A DNA stretch of 37,745 bases from Clostridiales bacterium (GCA_029010715.1 JAQXKZ010000043.1:1-37745), one strand, 5' to 3'. Shown: positions 6,919-14,971, counted from the stretch's first letter. Notes: generated by a model from the letters alone, not told the origin. Program-made: numbers and translations.

Positions 6919-7308
6919 TCATCCCCTGCAACGGTCGCATATGCCCGTGATGGTAAGCGCGTGGCTCTCCGGCAGGCAGCCGAAACGGCTCCTGATATCG
7001 TCGTACATTGAGCCGGTCATATCCGGCATGTCCAAATCCATTACCCGGCGGCAGCCGCGGCATACGAAGTGCAGATGCGGCTCGGTGCGCGCGTCATAGC
7101 GTTCCTGTCCGTCCACATGCGCCACGCTGACCGCGAGGCCCTCCTGTACCAGTACCGACAGATTCCTGTAGATCGTCCCGAGACTCAGCTCCGGGTACTC
7201 CGGTTTAAGCATGTTGTACAGCATTTCCGCTGTAGGGTGCTCCTTTGTTGCCCGCAGCGCTTCCAGCATGGCCTGACGCTTTCTGCTGTTTTTTCTGATA
7301 GTCTCCAT
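6919..7308 (-). CDS. perR: PerR-type peroxide-sensing repressor (Fur family)
   Basis: A 129-residue metalloregulator. The N-terminal winged helix includes HPTAEMLYNMLK and LSLGTIYRNLSVL (the recognition helix). The regulatory metal ligands of PerR are matched: His in KEHPTAEM, Asp in RYDARTEPHLHF with both its histidines, and Asp in MDLDMPD. The structural zinc cysteines are CRGC and CDRC. The presence of Asp in the last site favours PerR over Fur. The frame is open further upstream, but the ATG at 7308 (with GGGAG seven bases upstream) matches family length. It lies downstream of spoIIP and upstream of reverse rubrerythrin, its likely target. Confidence 0.88.
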   Translation of the reverse strand: METIRKNSRKRQAMLEALRATKEHPTAEMLYNMLKPEYPELSLGTIYRNLSVLVQEGLAVSVAHVDGQERYDARTEPHLHFVCRGCRRVMDLDMPDMTGSMYDDIRSRFGCLPESHALTITGICDRCRG

Positions 7309-7336
7309 GAAGTCTCCCAAAGAATCTCCTAAATGA

Positions 7337-7351
7337 TAATAATTCTTATTA
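7337..7351. promoter_or_regulatory. PerR-box-like operator
   Basis: TAATAATTCTTATTA is an inverted repeat (TAATAA, three bases, TTATTA) resembling the Fur/PerR box. It lies between the perR -10 and its start codon, where binding would block transcription. This suggests autoregulation; the binding is inferred. Confidence 0.6.
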
Positions 7352-7359
7352 CTGCTAGG

Positions 7360-7388
7360 AATATACCACATCTTTCCGGTTTTGTAAA
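7360..7388 (-). promoter_or_regulatory. SigA promoter of perR
   Basis: On the minus strand: TTTACA (7388-7383), a 17-base spacer and TATATT (7365-7360). It lies between spoIIP and perR, so perR has its own start. Confidence 0.75.
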
Positions 7389-7406
7389 GGGGGTAAAATA
7401 AATTTT

Positions 7407-8474
7407 TTATTCCCCCACCAGCTCGCACAGCGCGGGGGCGATCGCCGCTCCGAACAGGCGAACCGCCGCCAGCGCCTCCTGCAGCGTGTTTCCGCTGCTC
7501 CCGACCTCCACTATCAGCGACCCGCCGCTCAGGTGCTGGTTATAGCGCTGCGGCACGAGATCCACCGGCCGCATCAGCGTTGGGTTGACCTGGTTCACGG
7601 CGTTCTGCATGTACAGCGCCAGTGCGAGGTTCTGCCTCCAGTATGGGTGCTCCAGCCCGCTCTCATCTGTCCCGACCAGCAGCATCACCTGGCTTGCGCA
7701 TACTCCGTCCTCCTCCGCCATAGTCTTGTAAACCACCCCGTCCGCGCCGAGCGCGTCGCGGTGTATATCCAGCACTATCCGTATTCTCGGATAGTTCGCC
7801 AGATATTGCTCGACCGCCTCCCCCGAACGGCTGTAGGAGCCCGTGTAGCTCGGGTAGTCGTATATACCCCTGTCGTGTATAACGTTCAGGCCCGCGTCGG
7901 TGAGTATCTCCGTCAGCTCGTCGCCTATCCTTACTATATTATATTGTGTGTCCTCGGTCCGGTTTGAGTCGCTCGCCTCGTAGTGATCCAGTCCCGCCTG
8001 AGTATACGCCTCGCTGGAATGGGTGTGTATAATCAGTATCTGTGCCTCGCCGGACGGCAGACTTAATCCCGGCCCGTCTGCGAGCATCTCTCCCGCGTCC
8101 ACCCAGTACTGTGTCTCGTTTTTTATGCTCATGCCTCCCTTTATCGTCGTCTCGAGCACGCTGTCCGCCTCTCCGGTCACCGCCTCCTCCGTTTCCGCGC
8201 TGAGCTCCTCCGGATCCGGTTCTTCGGAAGGCTCCGTCTGCGCCTGCGTACCGTCATTTGTCCCGCCCGGAACGAAGCCCGCCAGCGGGGCTGCCGCCGG
8301 CATGCTGAACTGCCCGCGCGACGTGCTCGCCGCCACCGTCACATTCTTCATTCTCTGCATCCCCGAGCCCGCCGTCAGCCGCCGCTCCAGCGTGTCATAG
8401 GCGCCGCTGGCTGACAGCAGATACAGGCCCAGCGTTGTCAGCACGCTTATGATAAGCTTGTTCACCTTCTGCAA
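7407..8474 (-). CDS. spoIIP: Stage II sporulation protein P (SpoIIP)
   Basis: A peptidoglycan amidase/endopeptidase that, with SpoIID and SpoIIM, degrades septal wall during engulfment. An N-terminal membrane anchor (LIISVLTTLGLYLLSASG) precedes a low-complexity linker rich in Glu and Pro. The SpoIIP/amidase domain follows with ILIIHTHSSEAY, the IVLDIHRDA motif and LIVEVGSSGNTLQEA, including the zinc-ligand histidines. The start is uncertain: the frame is open to 8564. The TTG at 8474 has AAGGGTGG eight bases upstream and places the membrane segment near the N-terminus; a GTG at 8486 is the alternative. SigE control is expected from the family, but no clear SigE promoter could be called. The gene ends 19 bases before the perR -35. 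Confidence 0.9.
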   Translation of the reverse strand: MQKVNKLIISVLTTLGLYLLSASGAYDTLERRLTAGSGMQRMKNVTVAASTSRGQFSMPAAAPLAGFVPGGTNDGTQAQTEPSEEPDPEELSAETEEAVTGEADSVLETTIKGGMSIKNETQYWVDAGEMLADGPGLSLPSGEAQILIIHTHSSEAYTQAGLDHYEASDSNRTEDTQYNIVRIGDELTEILTDAGLNVIHDRGIYDYPSYTGSYSRSGEAVEQYLANYPRIRIVLDIHRDALGADGVVYKTMAEEDGVCASQVMLLVGTDESGLEHPYWRQNLALALYMQNAVNQVNPTLMRPVDLVPQRYNQHLSGGSLIVEVGSSGNTLQEALAAVRLFGAAIAPALCELVGE

Positions 8475-8573
8475 TTTCTCACCCACCCTTATCCGTATAT
8501 GCTTACTTACATATATGGATATGCGCTGCTGCCTCGTTATATTTCTTCCCCGCGCATATATCACGCCGTACTA

Positions 8574-8602
8574 TTGAAAAGTTCATATTTACGTGTTATA
8601 TT
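8574..8602 (+). promoter_or_regulatory. SigA promoter of the TSCPD gene cluster
   Basis: TTGAAA at 8574-8579, a 17-base spacer and TATATT at 8597-8602, 60 bases before the TSCPD gene and divergent from spoIIP. Confidence 0.7.
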
Positions 8603-8661
8603 CAACAATGCATTTTCAGTGCAGTTTATAAGCCGTCGTGTGCGGCAGATCGGAGAAACAG

Positions 8662-8910
8662 ATGAAGATTTCATACAGACCCAGAGGTGTTTGTTCAAGG
8701 CTCATGGAAATCGAGGTCGAGGACGGCAAGATCGTCTCGGTCAGGGTCACTGGCGGCTGCTCTGGCAATCTTCAGGGCATATCCCGCCTTATCGAGGGCA
8801 TGGATGTCGACGAGGCCATAAGGCGCATGGACGGCATACGCTGCGGCGTCAAGCCCACCTCCTGCCCCGACCAGATGGCCCAGGCCCTCAAACAGTTCAA
8901 AAATGCATGA
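8662..8910 (+). CDS. TSCPD-domain protein (TIGR03905-like), function unknown
   Basis: An 82-residue protein. It contains PRGVCSR near the start, VTGGCSGN at residues 34-41, and the signature CGVKPTSCPDQMAQAL near the C-terminus. The conserved cysteines suggest metal or nucleotide binding. In this family a similar domain occurs at the end of class II ribonucleotide reductases, but the stand-alone protein has no established role. The ATG at 8662 is chosen over an upstream ATG at 8638 because CGGAG lies seven bases before it. Its last eight bases overlap the next gene. Confidence 0.8.
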   Translation: MKISYRPRGVCSRLMEIEVEDGKIVSVRVTGGCSGNLQGISRLIEGMDVDEAIRRMDGIRCGVKPTSCPDQMAQALKQFKNA

Positions 8911-9802
8911 ACGCGGGAGACGTATCCGTCTCTGTCTGAGCCTGCTGCTGTGTCTGCTTCTCTGCGGCTGCGGCGGCCCGGCGTACCCTGTCAGTACTGC
9001 GGTCGCCGATGCGCCGCCGGTCTCCCTCCCCCTCCGGGAGGAACCTCCGTGGCCCTCCGTGCCCGTGTATATTGACTCGCTCCTCTCCGCCCGTGCGCTG
9101 GAGAGGGACGGCTGCGTCTATGTTCCCGTCTCCGCCCTCTGTTTTGTTTTCGGCCTTGATTCCGACTGGCACGTGGACGGCGGCAGCCTGTCTCTGTCCG
9201 TCTCCGGCATTCAGGTCACGGGTACTTCCGGCGACGGCTATCTTAAGGCCGACGGGCGTTATCTGTACGCCCCCGACGGCTGGGTGAGCCATAACGGAGA
9301 GCTGTATCTGCCTCTTGACGCTGCTGCGCATCTGTTTGGCTTCTCCGGCGAACTCACCGGGGACCCGCAGCGGCTGGATATCTCCTCCGCCGGCGTTTCC
9401 GTAATAAGCGGCGGTGATATGTATTACGAGCTGAACTTCCCCGCGGACGATATATACTGGCTCTCTCATATTATCAATTCAGAGGCAAAGTTCGAACCCC
9501 TCGCCGGCCAGATCGGAGTCGGGAATGTTGTCCTGAACCGTCTGGCCTCCCCGGAATTTCCCGACACCGTCTTTGAGGTCGTCTATGATACCGAGCACAC
9601 CGTACAGTTCGAGCCCATTTCCACCGGCGGCATATATCAGGACCCCAGCGAGCAGTCCACCATCGCCGCGTACCTCTGTCTGGAGGGCTTCAACACCGTC
9701 GGGGACAGTATTTATTTTGTAAATCCGGACTATGGCAGCGCGTGGTTTGACTCGGCCCTTGAGCCCACCGTCAGCATCGGCCACCATAATTTCTACCGTT
9801 GA
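8903..9802 (+). CDS. Cell wall hydrolase lipoprotein (SleB/Hydrolase_2 domain)
   Basis: A 299-residue exported protein. The N-terminus is a lipoprotein signal ending in LCGC (C23). Residues about 55-160 contain two repeats resembling copper amine oxidase N-like domains (VYVPVSALCFVFG; LYLPLDAAAHLFGF), which usually bind cell wall. The C-terminal domain (about 185-299) has the cortex-hydrolase signature: IINSEAKFEPLAGQIGVGNVVLNR, with the catalytic Glu in NSEA, then VQFEP and HHNFYR. It probably cleaves spore cortex or vegetative peptidoglycan as a lytic transglycosylase. The start overlaps the TSCPD gene by eight bases, so the two are coupled. Confidence 0.85.
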   Translation: MHERGRRIRLCLSLLLCLLLCGCGGPAYPVSTAVADAPPVSLPLREEPPWPSVPVYIDSLLSARALERDGCVYVPVSALCFVFGLDSDWHVDGGSLSLSVSGIQVTGTSGDGYLKADGRYLYAPDGWVSHNGELYLPLDAAAHLFGFSGELTGDPQRLDISSAGVSVISGGDMYYELNFPADDIYWLSHIINSEAKFEPLAGQIGVGNVVLNRLASPEFPDTVFEVVYDTEHTVQFEPISTGGIYQDPSEQSTIAAYLCLEGFNTVGDSIYFVNPDYGSAWFDSALEPTVSIGHHNFYR

Positions 9803-9818
9803 TTTCAGGAGAGCGCAT

Positions 9819-10523
9819 ATGCTTGAAGAACTTCTCCGCAGCGGCTTTGCCGAACTCGGCATCGCCCCCGACCCCGACGCGTACAGGCGCTACAGCCTGT
9901 ATTACGAAGCTCTCGAAGAAAATAACAGGGTAATGAACCTTACCGCCATATCCGGTGAGGCGGATGTCGCGCGCCTGCATTTTCTTGACTGCGCCGCGCT
10001 CCTGAAGTTCGCCGACCTGTCCTCCCGGCGCGTTATTGACGTCGGCACCGGGGCCGGCTTCCCGGGTCTTGCCCTTAAAATAGCCTGTCCGGACATGTCT
10101 CTGACCCTTCTGGACAGTCTCCACAAGCGCGTCGGCTTTCTTCGCGAGACCTGCGCCGCGCTCGGCTTTGACGGTGTGGAGTGCATCCACGCACGCGCCG
10201 AGGAGATTCCCAGTGGCCTGCGGCAGAGCTATGACTTTGCCGTGTCCCGTGCCGTTGCCCGTCTCAATCTGCTGTGCGAGCTCTGCCTGCCGTACGTCAG
10301 AAGGGGCGGCGCGTTCATAGCCATGAAAGGTCCGGAGCCCGGCGAAGAGCTCAGCGAGGCCTCACGCGCGATAGCTCTGCTCGGCGGTACGGTCGAGCGC
10401 CGTGAGAATTACCGGATACCCGGCACGGATATCGTCCACAGTGCCGTCGTCATCCGCAAGACCTCCGATACGCCCGCCGGATATCCCCGCCGCTGGGCGC
10501 AGATAAAAAAATCTCCGCTGTAA
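9819..10523 (+). CDS. rsmG: 16S rRNA (guanine-527-N7)-methyltransferase RsmG
   Basis: A 234-residue SAM-dependent methyltransferase (GidB) acting on G527 of 16S rRNA. The SAM-binding loop is VIDVGTGAGFPG at residues 72-83. LDSLHKRVGFLRE, then DFAVSRAVARLN and GGAFIAMKG are further family motifs. The frame is open upstream, but the ATG at 9819 follows AGGAGAG by five bases and matches family length. It lies 16 bases after the hydrolase lipoprotein. Loss of function typically gives low-level streptomycin resistance. Confidence 0.95.
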   Translation: MLEELLRSGFAELGIAPDPDAYRRYSLYYEALEENNRVMNLTAISGEADVARLHFLDCAALLKFADLSSRRVIDVGTGAGFPGLALKIACPDMSLTLLDSLHKRVGFLRETCAALGFDGVECIHARAEEIPSGLRQSYDFAVSRAVARLNLLCELCLPYVRRGGAFIAMKGPEPGEELSEASRAIALLGGTVERRENYRIPGTDIVHSAVVIRKTSDTPAGYPRRWAQIKKSPL

Positions 10524-10526
10524 ACA

Positions 10527-10555
10527 GAAGAGGCAGTCATTAAAGCTGCCTCTTC
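10527..10555 (+). terminator. Hairpin after rsmG, possible terminator
   Basis: A perfect 10-bp stem GAAGAGGCAG / CTGCCTCTTC with a nine-base loop begins four bases after the stop. There is no T run behind it, so termination is uncertain. Confidence 0.45.
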
Positions 10556-10856
10556 ACTGCTGTATTCATAATTCCGGTGTCTCTCATACCGTAGCCTTTA
10601 GTACAAAAGTCCAATAAAAACAGGACAATCTTATCGTTCATGCCCGCGCCATGCTTCGCTGTCATTCCTGACCGTATATCCCCGTTATGTTCTGGGCCTT
10701 CCGCCTCGCCTGACGCGATTCTGCCTCGTAAATCTTTGCCTGGTTTCTATTGCGCTTCAGTATAAGCTCTTTACGGGGCCGGAGGCGCGTCGGCTTCCGC
10801 ACGGCGTCTCTGCGTTTGGCGTCCAGAACGCTCAGCGCCTATTCCCGGCTTCGGCT
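10556..10856. other. Intergenic region between rsmG and the HAD phosphatase
   Basis: About 300 bases between two convergent genes. I see no credible frame, RNA gene or repeat. The half next to the phosphatase is GC-rich with no clear terminator. Confidence 0.5.
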
Positions 10857-11510
10857 TCACTCTGCGAGCAGGTATCTGCCCAGCTCCTCCGGGGTCTCGA
10901 ATATGCGCTCCGCGCCGGCCTGTCTGAGCTGTTCCACGCTTCTGAAGCCCCAGCCGACGGATGCGCATTCCATCCCCGCGTTGACCGCCGTCTGTATATC
11001 GACCTCCGTGTCGCCCACATATATGGCCTCCGTTCTGTCGACCTTCATGTATTCCAGCGCCGATGTCACCGCGTCCGGATTCGGCTTGCGCCGCACCGTT
11101 GCGCTCTCGCCGACGGCTGTCTCCAGCAGGCCCGGGAAATGCTTCTCCGCCAGCGGCTTTACGGCCGTATCCTGTTTGTTGGATATGACCGCCTGTTTTA
11201 CCCCGCGTGCCTTCAGCTCCTCCATCAGCGGTACTATGCCCTCATACGGTGCCGTCAGTATGTCGCAGTGGCTGTCGTAATAGGGCGCGTATTTTTCCAG
11301 CACCTTCGCCGTCAGCTCCGGGCTCGTCCCCTCCGGCACCGAGCAGCCGATAAGGCGGGCCGCTCCGTTTCCCAGAAATCCCGCTACCTCCGCCTGAGTC
11401 CTCTCCGGCATTAAAAACTCTCTGAGCGTGTGGTTTACCGCCTCCGTCAGATCTCCCAGCGTATTAAGGACCGTTCCGTCCATGTCGAACAATACCGCTT
11501 TGTATCTCAT
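10857..11510 (-). CDS. HAD-family phosphatase, phosphoglycolate phosphatase-like
   Basis: A 217-residue HAD hydrolase. Motif I is FDMDGTVLNT (nucleophile D9), motif II AVISNKQ, motif III lysine in RRKPNPD, and motif IV GDTEVDIQTA. The cap is the small helical C1 type seen in Gph and PpaX. It could clear phosphoglycolate formed in DNA repair, or pyrophosphate, but the substrate cannot be read from sequence. It has its own promoter and diverges from the gene at 11660. Confidence 0.85.
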   Translation of the reverse strand: MRYKAVLFDMDGTVLNTLGDLTEAVNHTLREFLMPERTQAEVAGFLGNGAARLIGCSVPEGTSPELTAKVLEKYAPYYDSHCDILTAPYEGIVPLMEELKARGVKQAVISNKQDTAVKPLAEKHFPGLLETAVGESATVRRKPNPDAVTSALEYMKVDRTEAIYVGDTEVDIQTAVNAGMECASVGWGFRSVEQLRQAGAERIFETPEELGRYLLAE

Positions 11511-11551
11511 ACAGACCCCTCCGAATAATGCCCTCTGGATTTACGCCCTGA

Positions 11552-11580
11552 ATATTATCACAACCTCTCCCAAAAGGCAA
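11552..11580 (-). promoter_or_regulatory. SigA promoter of the HAD phosphatase
   Basis: On the minus strand: TTGCCT (11580-11575), a 17-base spacer and TAATAT (11557-11552), 42 bases before the start codon. Confidence 0.6.
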
Positions 11581-11659
11581 ATCCTCCTGCGCGGCCGTCA
11601 GGTATCCCTGCGGTCTCCGCGCCTGCTTTTGTCCGCAGAATCACCGATTGGAGTCAAAG

Positions 11660-12763
11660 ATGAAAAAAAAGCTTTCCGCGGCGTTCATTATTCTCCCCGC
11701 CGCTCTCTGCATAGCTCTTGTCCTGTTCTTTCTCCCCCGGGGCAGCAGCGCCCCCGCGGATACCGTCAGTCTCTGGTATATATCCGGCAGCTGTTCCGAC
11801 TCCGCTCTTAACAGGCTTGTGTCTGACTATAACGCCCGTGCCGGCAAGGGCGCTGCTCATGTGTCCCTGCGTGCTTTCGAGGACGAGGCCGCCCTCGGCT
11901 CCGCCTTCGGTTCCGGGCTCCCCGACCTTTTGCTGTGCAGCCATGTCAAAGCCGCCCAGCTCAGCTCCCGCTCGGTCCTCGGCTCCGTCTCGGGTGTGGA
12001 CGCCGCCTGGACCGCGCCCGTCCGCGCCGTATCCGGTACCGGCGATTATTTCTTCCCGATAGGCGCCGCCGTGCCTGTCCTTCTCTCGGACGCGTCTGTC
12101 TGTGAGAACGCCGCGTTTTCCTCTCTTGAAGCGCTCACCGGTACCGCGCAGGCATATACCGCCGCCTCCGGCAAGCCCTTCTTCGCCGTCGATTCGTATT
12201 ATGACCTTTTCTGCTGCGCTCTCTCTTCCCTCGGCGCCGAGTCCCCCGGCAGCCCGGATCCCGGCTCGCCCGAGTATATCCGCGTTTATAACGCGCTTGC
12301 TCTCTGTGCCTATGACGGCTCCCTTGCAAACACCGCGGACTGTGCCGGCCTCTGCGTCGCTCAGGGGCTTCTCCCCTGTGCCGTCGTCGGCTCGTCGGAG
12401 CTCCCGCTGCTCTTCAAAAGCGGTCTGTCCGTCTCTGCCCTCCCGCTCCCCGAGTCCGGGCGCGGCTCATATTATGCGCTCCTTACCGGCCTTGCCGTGA
12501 TTGACGGCGGGAGAGCCTCCGCCGCCTCAGACTTTCTGCGCTGGCTCTTTGCCGGCGGCCGCGCGCTCGCCCTCTCTCTCGACTCCGGTCTGGTCCCGGC
12601 CTGCGGCGGTGAAGCCGATTCCGCCCTCCCCGGCTGGTCCGGGCTGCTGCTGTCCCTTCGCGACGGAGGTCTGCTCCTTTATCCCACCGCTGACACATGT
12701 CCCGCAAACAGCGCCGCCGGTTTTGAGACACATTTACGCAGGGTCCTTGATTTAATCTCTTAA
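11660..12763 (+). CDS. Exported protein resembling an extracellular solute-binding protein
   Basis: A 367-residue protein with an N-terminal hydrophobic segment (AAFIILPAALCIALVLFF, about residues 5-24) and no lipobox after it, so it is probably anchored or cleaved by signal peptidase I. The mature part begins VSLWYISGSCSDSALNRLVSDYN, the opening typical of family 1 ABC binding proteins. LPDLLLCSHVKAAQL and FPIGAAVPVLL also fit, as does a late segment (DFLRWLFAGGRALALSLDSGLVPA). No permease or ATPase gene is nearby. The ATG at 11660 has GGAG six bases upstream; a TTG at 11648 is less likely. The protein is rich in Ala, Ser and Leu. Function is uncertain; it could be a sensor rather than a transporter part. 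Confidence 0.6.
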   Translation: MKKKLSAAFIILPAALCIALVLFFLPRGSSAPADTVSLWYISGSCSDSALNRLVSDYNARAGKGAAHVSLRAFEDEAALGSAFGSGLPDLLLCSHVKAAQLSSRSVLGSVSGVDAAWTAPVRAVSGTGDYFFPIGAAVPVLLSDASVCENAAFSSLEALTGTAQAYTAASGKPFFAVDSYYDLFCCALSSLGAESPGSPDPGSPEYIRVYNALALCAYDGSLANTADCAGLCVAQGLLPCAVVGSSELPLLFKSGLSVSALPLPESGRGSYYALLTGLAVIDGGRASAASDFLRWLFAGGRALALSLDSGLVPACGGEADSALPGWSGLLLSLRDGGLLLYPTADTCPANSAAGFETHLRRVLDLIS

Positions 12764-12776
12764 ACTGTGTTATACT
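12747..12776 (+). promoter_or_regulatory. Promoter of hypB
   Basis: TTGATT at 12747-12752, an 18-base spacer and TATACT at 12771-12776. It overlaps the end of the upstream coding region and lies 42 bases before hypB. Confidence 0.6.
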
Positions 12777-12818
12777 GTCCCCATCTGAGATCATAAGGAT
12801 TTTTTACTGAGGTGTGTT

Positions 12819-13487
12819 ATGGAAGGCTACAGAATTCTTGAAATAAAACAGAGCGTTTTTGAAAACAACGACCGTGAGGCCGATCTGCTCAGACAGCAGC
12901 TGAAGAAGGACCGCACATTCCTGCTCAATCTGATGTCCTCCCCCGGCTCCGGCAAAACCACCACTCTCAAAGCCACTATCGCCGCGCTGAAGGACGAGTT
13001 CCGTATCGGCGTCATGGAGGCCGACATTGACTCCGATGTAGACGCTGCCGCTATTGAAAAGACCGGTGCAAAAGTCATCCAGCTGCATACCGGCGGCATG
13101 TGCCATCTCGATGCCGGCATGACCAGACAGGGTCTCGAGGGCCTCGGCGTTGACGATGTCGACTTTGCTATCCTCGAAAACATCGGCAACCTCGTCTGTC
13201 CCGCCGAGTTCGACACCGGCGCCGTCAAAAACGCAATGATCCTCTCCGTCCCCGAGGGTGACGACAAGCCCCTCAAGTATCCGCTCATGTTCTCCATCTG
13301 CGACGTGCTTCTTATAAATAAGATTGACGTGCTCCCCTACTTTGATTTTGATATTGAAGCCTGCAAAAAGTACGTCCGCAAGCTCAATCCCGATATGAAA
13401 ATCATACCCATCTCCGCCAGAAACGGCGAGGGGATAGACGAGTGGGCGCAGTGGCTGCGTGAGCAGATTCATGCCTGGAACGCCTGA
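12819..13487 (+). CDS. hypB: HypB-type nickel-insertion GTPase
   Basis: A 222-residue SIMIBI-class GTPase that, with HypA, loads nickel into [NiFe]-hydrogenase. Visible are the P-loop SPGSGKTT (41-48), the switch region EADIDSDVDA, the metal-site segment GGMCHLDAGM, NIGNLVCPAEFDTG with its cysteine, and the NKID guanine-specificity motif. There is no His-rich or CxxCGC N-terminal nickel store. The gene has its own promoter and terminator and no hyp, hydrogenase or urease gene next to it, so its client is unknown. The close relatives UreG and MeaB are excluded by the HypB-specific CHLDA and LVCPAEFD motifs. Confidence 0.93.
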   Translation: MEGYRILEIKQSVFENNDREADLLRQQLKKDRTFLLNLMSSPGSGKTTTLKATIAALKDEFRIGVMEADIDSDVDAAAIEKTGAKVIQLHTGGMCHLDAGMTRQGLEGLGVDDVDFAILENIGNLVCPAEFDTGAVKNAMILSVPEGDDKPLKYPLMFSICDVLLINKIDVLPYFDFDIEACKKYVRKLNPDMKIIPISARNGEGIDEWAQWLREQIHAWNA

Positions 13488-13520
13488 TCGCTTTACAGCC
13501 ATGATTCACGGCATAAATCC

Positions 13521-13555
13521 GAAAACGCCGGACTGCGGTGCAGTCCGGCGTTTTC
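13521..13555. terminator. Bidirectional terminator between hypB and the YtoI-like gene
   Basis: A perfect 15-bp stem (GAAAACGCCGGACTG / CAGTCCGGCGTTTTC) with a five-base loop, between convergent genes. A and T tracts flank it on both sides. Confidence 0.85.
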
Positions 13556-13574
13556 GCCGTCTCTTGTCCGTGCT

Positions 13575-14927
13575 TCAGTCCTCCTGCGGTCCGGCGTCCG
13601 GCCCGCAGTCCGCGTCGCTTTTCTTCAGCGCAAACGTCATCATGCATTTGACATAAGAGGCGTAGTCGTTGAACATTTCCAGCTCCATCACGGTTCCCGT
13701 CTCCGTCCTCTTCGCCAGCTCGCTGGATATCATGTATTCGCCGTCCTCCTGCAGCGGCGACGGTGTGTAGAACGTACCGCTCTCGCAATCCACCGGTCCG
13801 CCCAGCAGCAGCTCCGCGTGCATTGCGCCTGCCTGGAATATAAGGCCCGCCCGTTTTCCGCTGATGAAGTCTCCGGTCGTGTGCCGTACAAAGGTGGTAT
13901 ACACTCTTCGCTGCAGGTCTGAGTTTTCCGGTATCAGCTCTATGTGCGCTCCGTCGTATTTAACGCTCTCTCCGGATTTTGCATCCTGACGGCTGTACTT
14001 GTAGTACCTCATCACGTCGTCGGCGCTGATAAATCCGGTCATGCCCTCCTTATCCGTCACGAAGGCGAACAGCTTTCCTCCGTTTATCATCTGATCCGCC
14101 AGCTCGGTCATAGTCGTGCTTTCGTTGACCACGCACAGATTCTGCGCGCTGTCCATCAGCTCCGACAGCTGTCTGTCCGGCGCTGCGCCCATGGCCGTTA
14201 TTCCGTCGATGGAGCCGCATATCTTCAGCCTGTCGTTTACCACCGCGCATACCGTCCCGTCCGCAAACAGCTTCTTGTACAGCCGGTTCCACTCCGTCAT
14301 CATATCGTCGTAGTACAGATATCTCGGCAGCTGCATCCAGTCGCGCACTTCAGACATCTCCCTTTGCGGAAGTCCCCGCTCCAGCTTTCTGTTCAGCCTC
14401 GAAATTATCGCCGAGCTTTCCTGCTCCGACACAAAGATGCATCTGTCCATGCTCTCCGCCGTTATCAGCAGCTTGTGCGACGGATACGTTCTGCCGGTGA
14501 GCATCAGGTCCGCACCCATGTCCATCGCCATCTGCTGCAGCTCCGGCCGGTCTCCTATAAAGCACAGCGCATTTCCTTCGTTTCTCTCCAGCGCCGACCT
14601 GAGCTGTTCCACGCTTCCGTCCGCCAGCACCACCGGAGGCAGCGGAAGACTGTCCGCTCTCGCCGCGCCGCACACGCAGACCGCTCCGAGCTGTCGTGCC
14701 GCCAGACCGAGCGACATCTCTCCCGTTTCGTCGTTCCCGTTTATTCTTACCGTTCCGACCTTCGGCTTGGTCCTGACCAGTCCCTGGGTCTCAGCAAGCT
14801 TTATACATTTATATGCCGTACCCTCGCTCACACCGAGTCCGCTTGCCAGCCCTCTGACGGATACTTTATCTCCGACCTTCATGCCGGCAATGAAGTCCAT
14901 TACCGCGCTTGTTTTAACATTTCCCAC
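13575..14927 (-). CDS. YtoI-like regulator: HTH, DRTGG, CBS pair and hotdog domain
   Basis: A 450-residue protein with the layout of Bacillus YtoI. Residues about 1-65 form a GntR/DeoR-like helix-turn-helix (VSVRGLASGLGVSEGTAYKC). A DRTGG domain (about 75-185, with LPPVVLADGSVEQL and DLMLTGRTY) and two CBS modules (about 195-310) follow. The C-terminal thioesterase-like hotdog (about 330-430, with TFVRHTTGDFISGKRAG and AGAMHAELLLGGPVD) ends it. CBS modules usually bind adenine nucleotides and hotdog folds bind acyl-CoA, so it may sense energy or acyl-CoA state; that is inference. GTG start with AGGAG upstream. It diverges from the bcd operon and is the natural candidate to regulate it. Confidence 0.8.
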   Translation of the reverse strand: MGNVKTSAVMDFIAGMKVGDKVSVRGLASGLGVSEGTAYKCIKLAETQGLVRTKPKVGTVRINGNDETGEMSLGLAARQLGAVCVCGAARADSLPLPPVVLADGSVEQLRSALERNEGNALCFIGDRPELQQMAMDMGADLMLTGRTYPSHKLLITAESMDRCIFVSEQESSAIISRLNRKLERGLPQREMSEVRDWMQLPRYLYYDDMMTEWNRLYKKLFADGTVCAVVNDRLKICGSIDGITAMGAAPDRQLSELMDSAQNLCVVNESTTMTELADQMINGGKLFAFVTDKEGMTGFISADDVMRYYKYSRQDAKSGESVKYDGAHIELIPENSDLQRRVYTTFVRHTTGDFISGKRAGLIFQAGAMHAELLLGGPVDCESGTFYTPSPLQEDGEYMISSELAKRTETGTVMELEMFNDYASYVKCMMTFALKKSDADCGPDAGPQED

Positions 14928-14971
14928 GGTATCTTTCTCCTTCCGAAACAGTTATGGCATCTATCACACAT

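Noticed and set aside
13575-14927. Fatty-acid regulator FapR
   Set aside because: FapR is a short HTH plus hotdog protein; this one has DRTGG and CBS modules between, matching YtoI instead.
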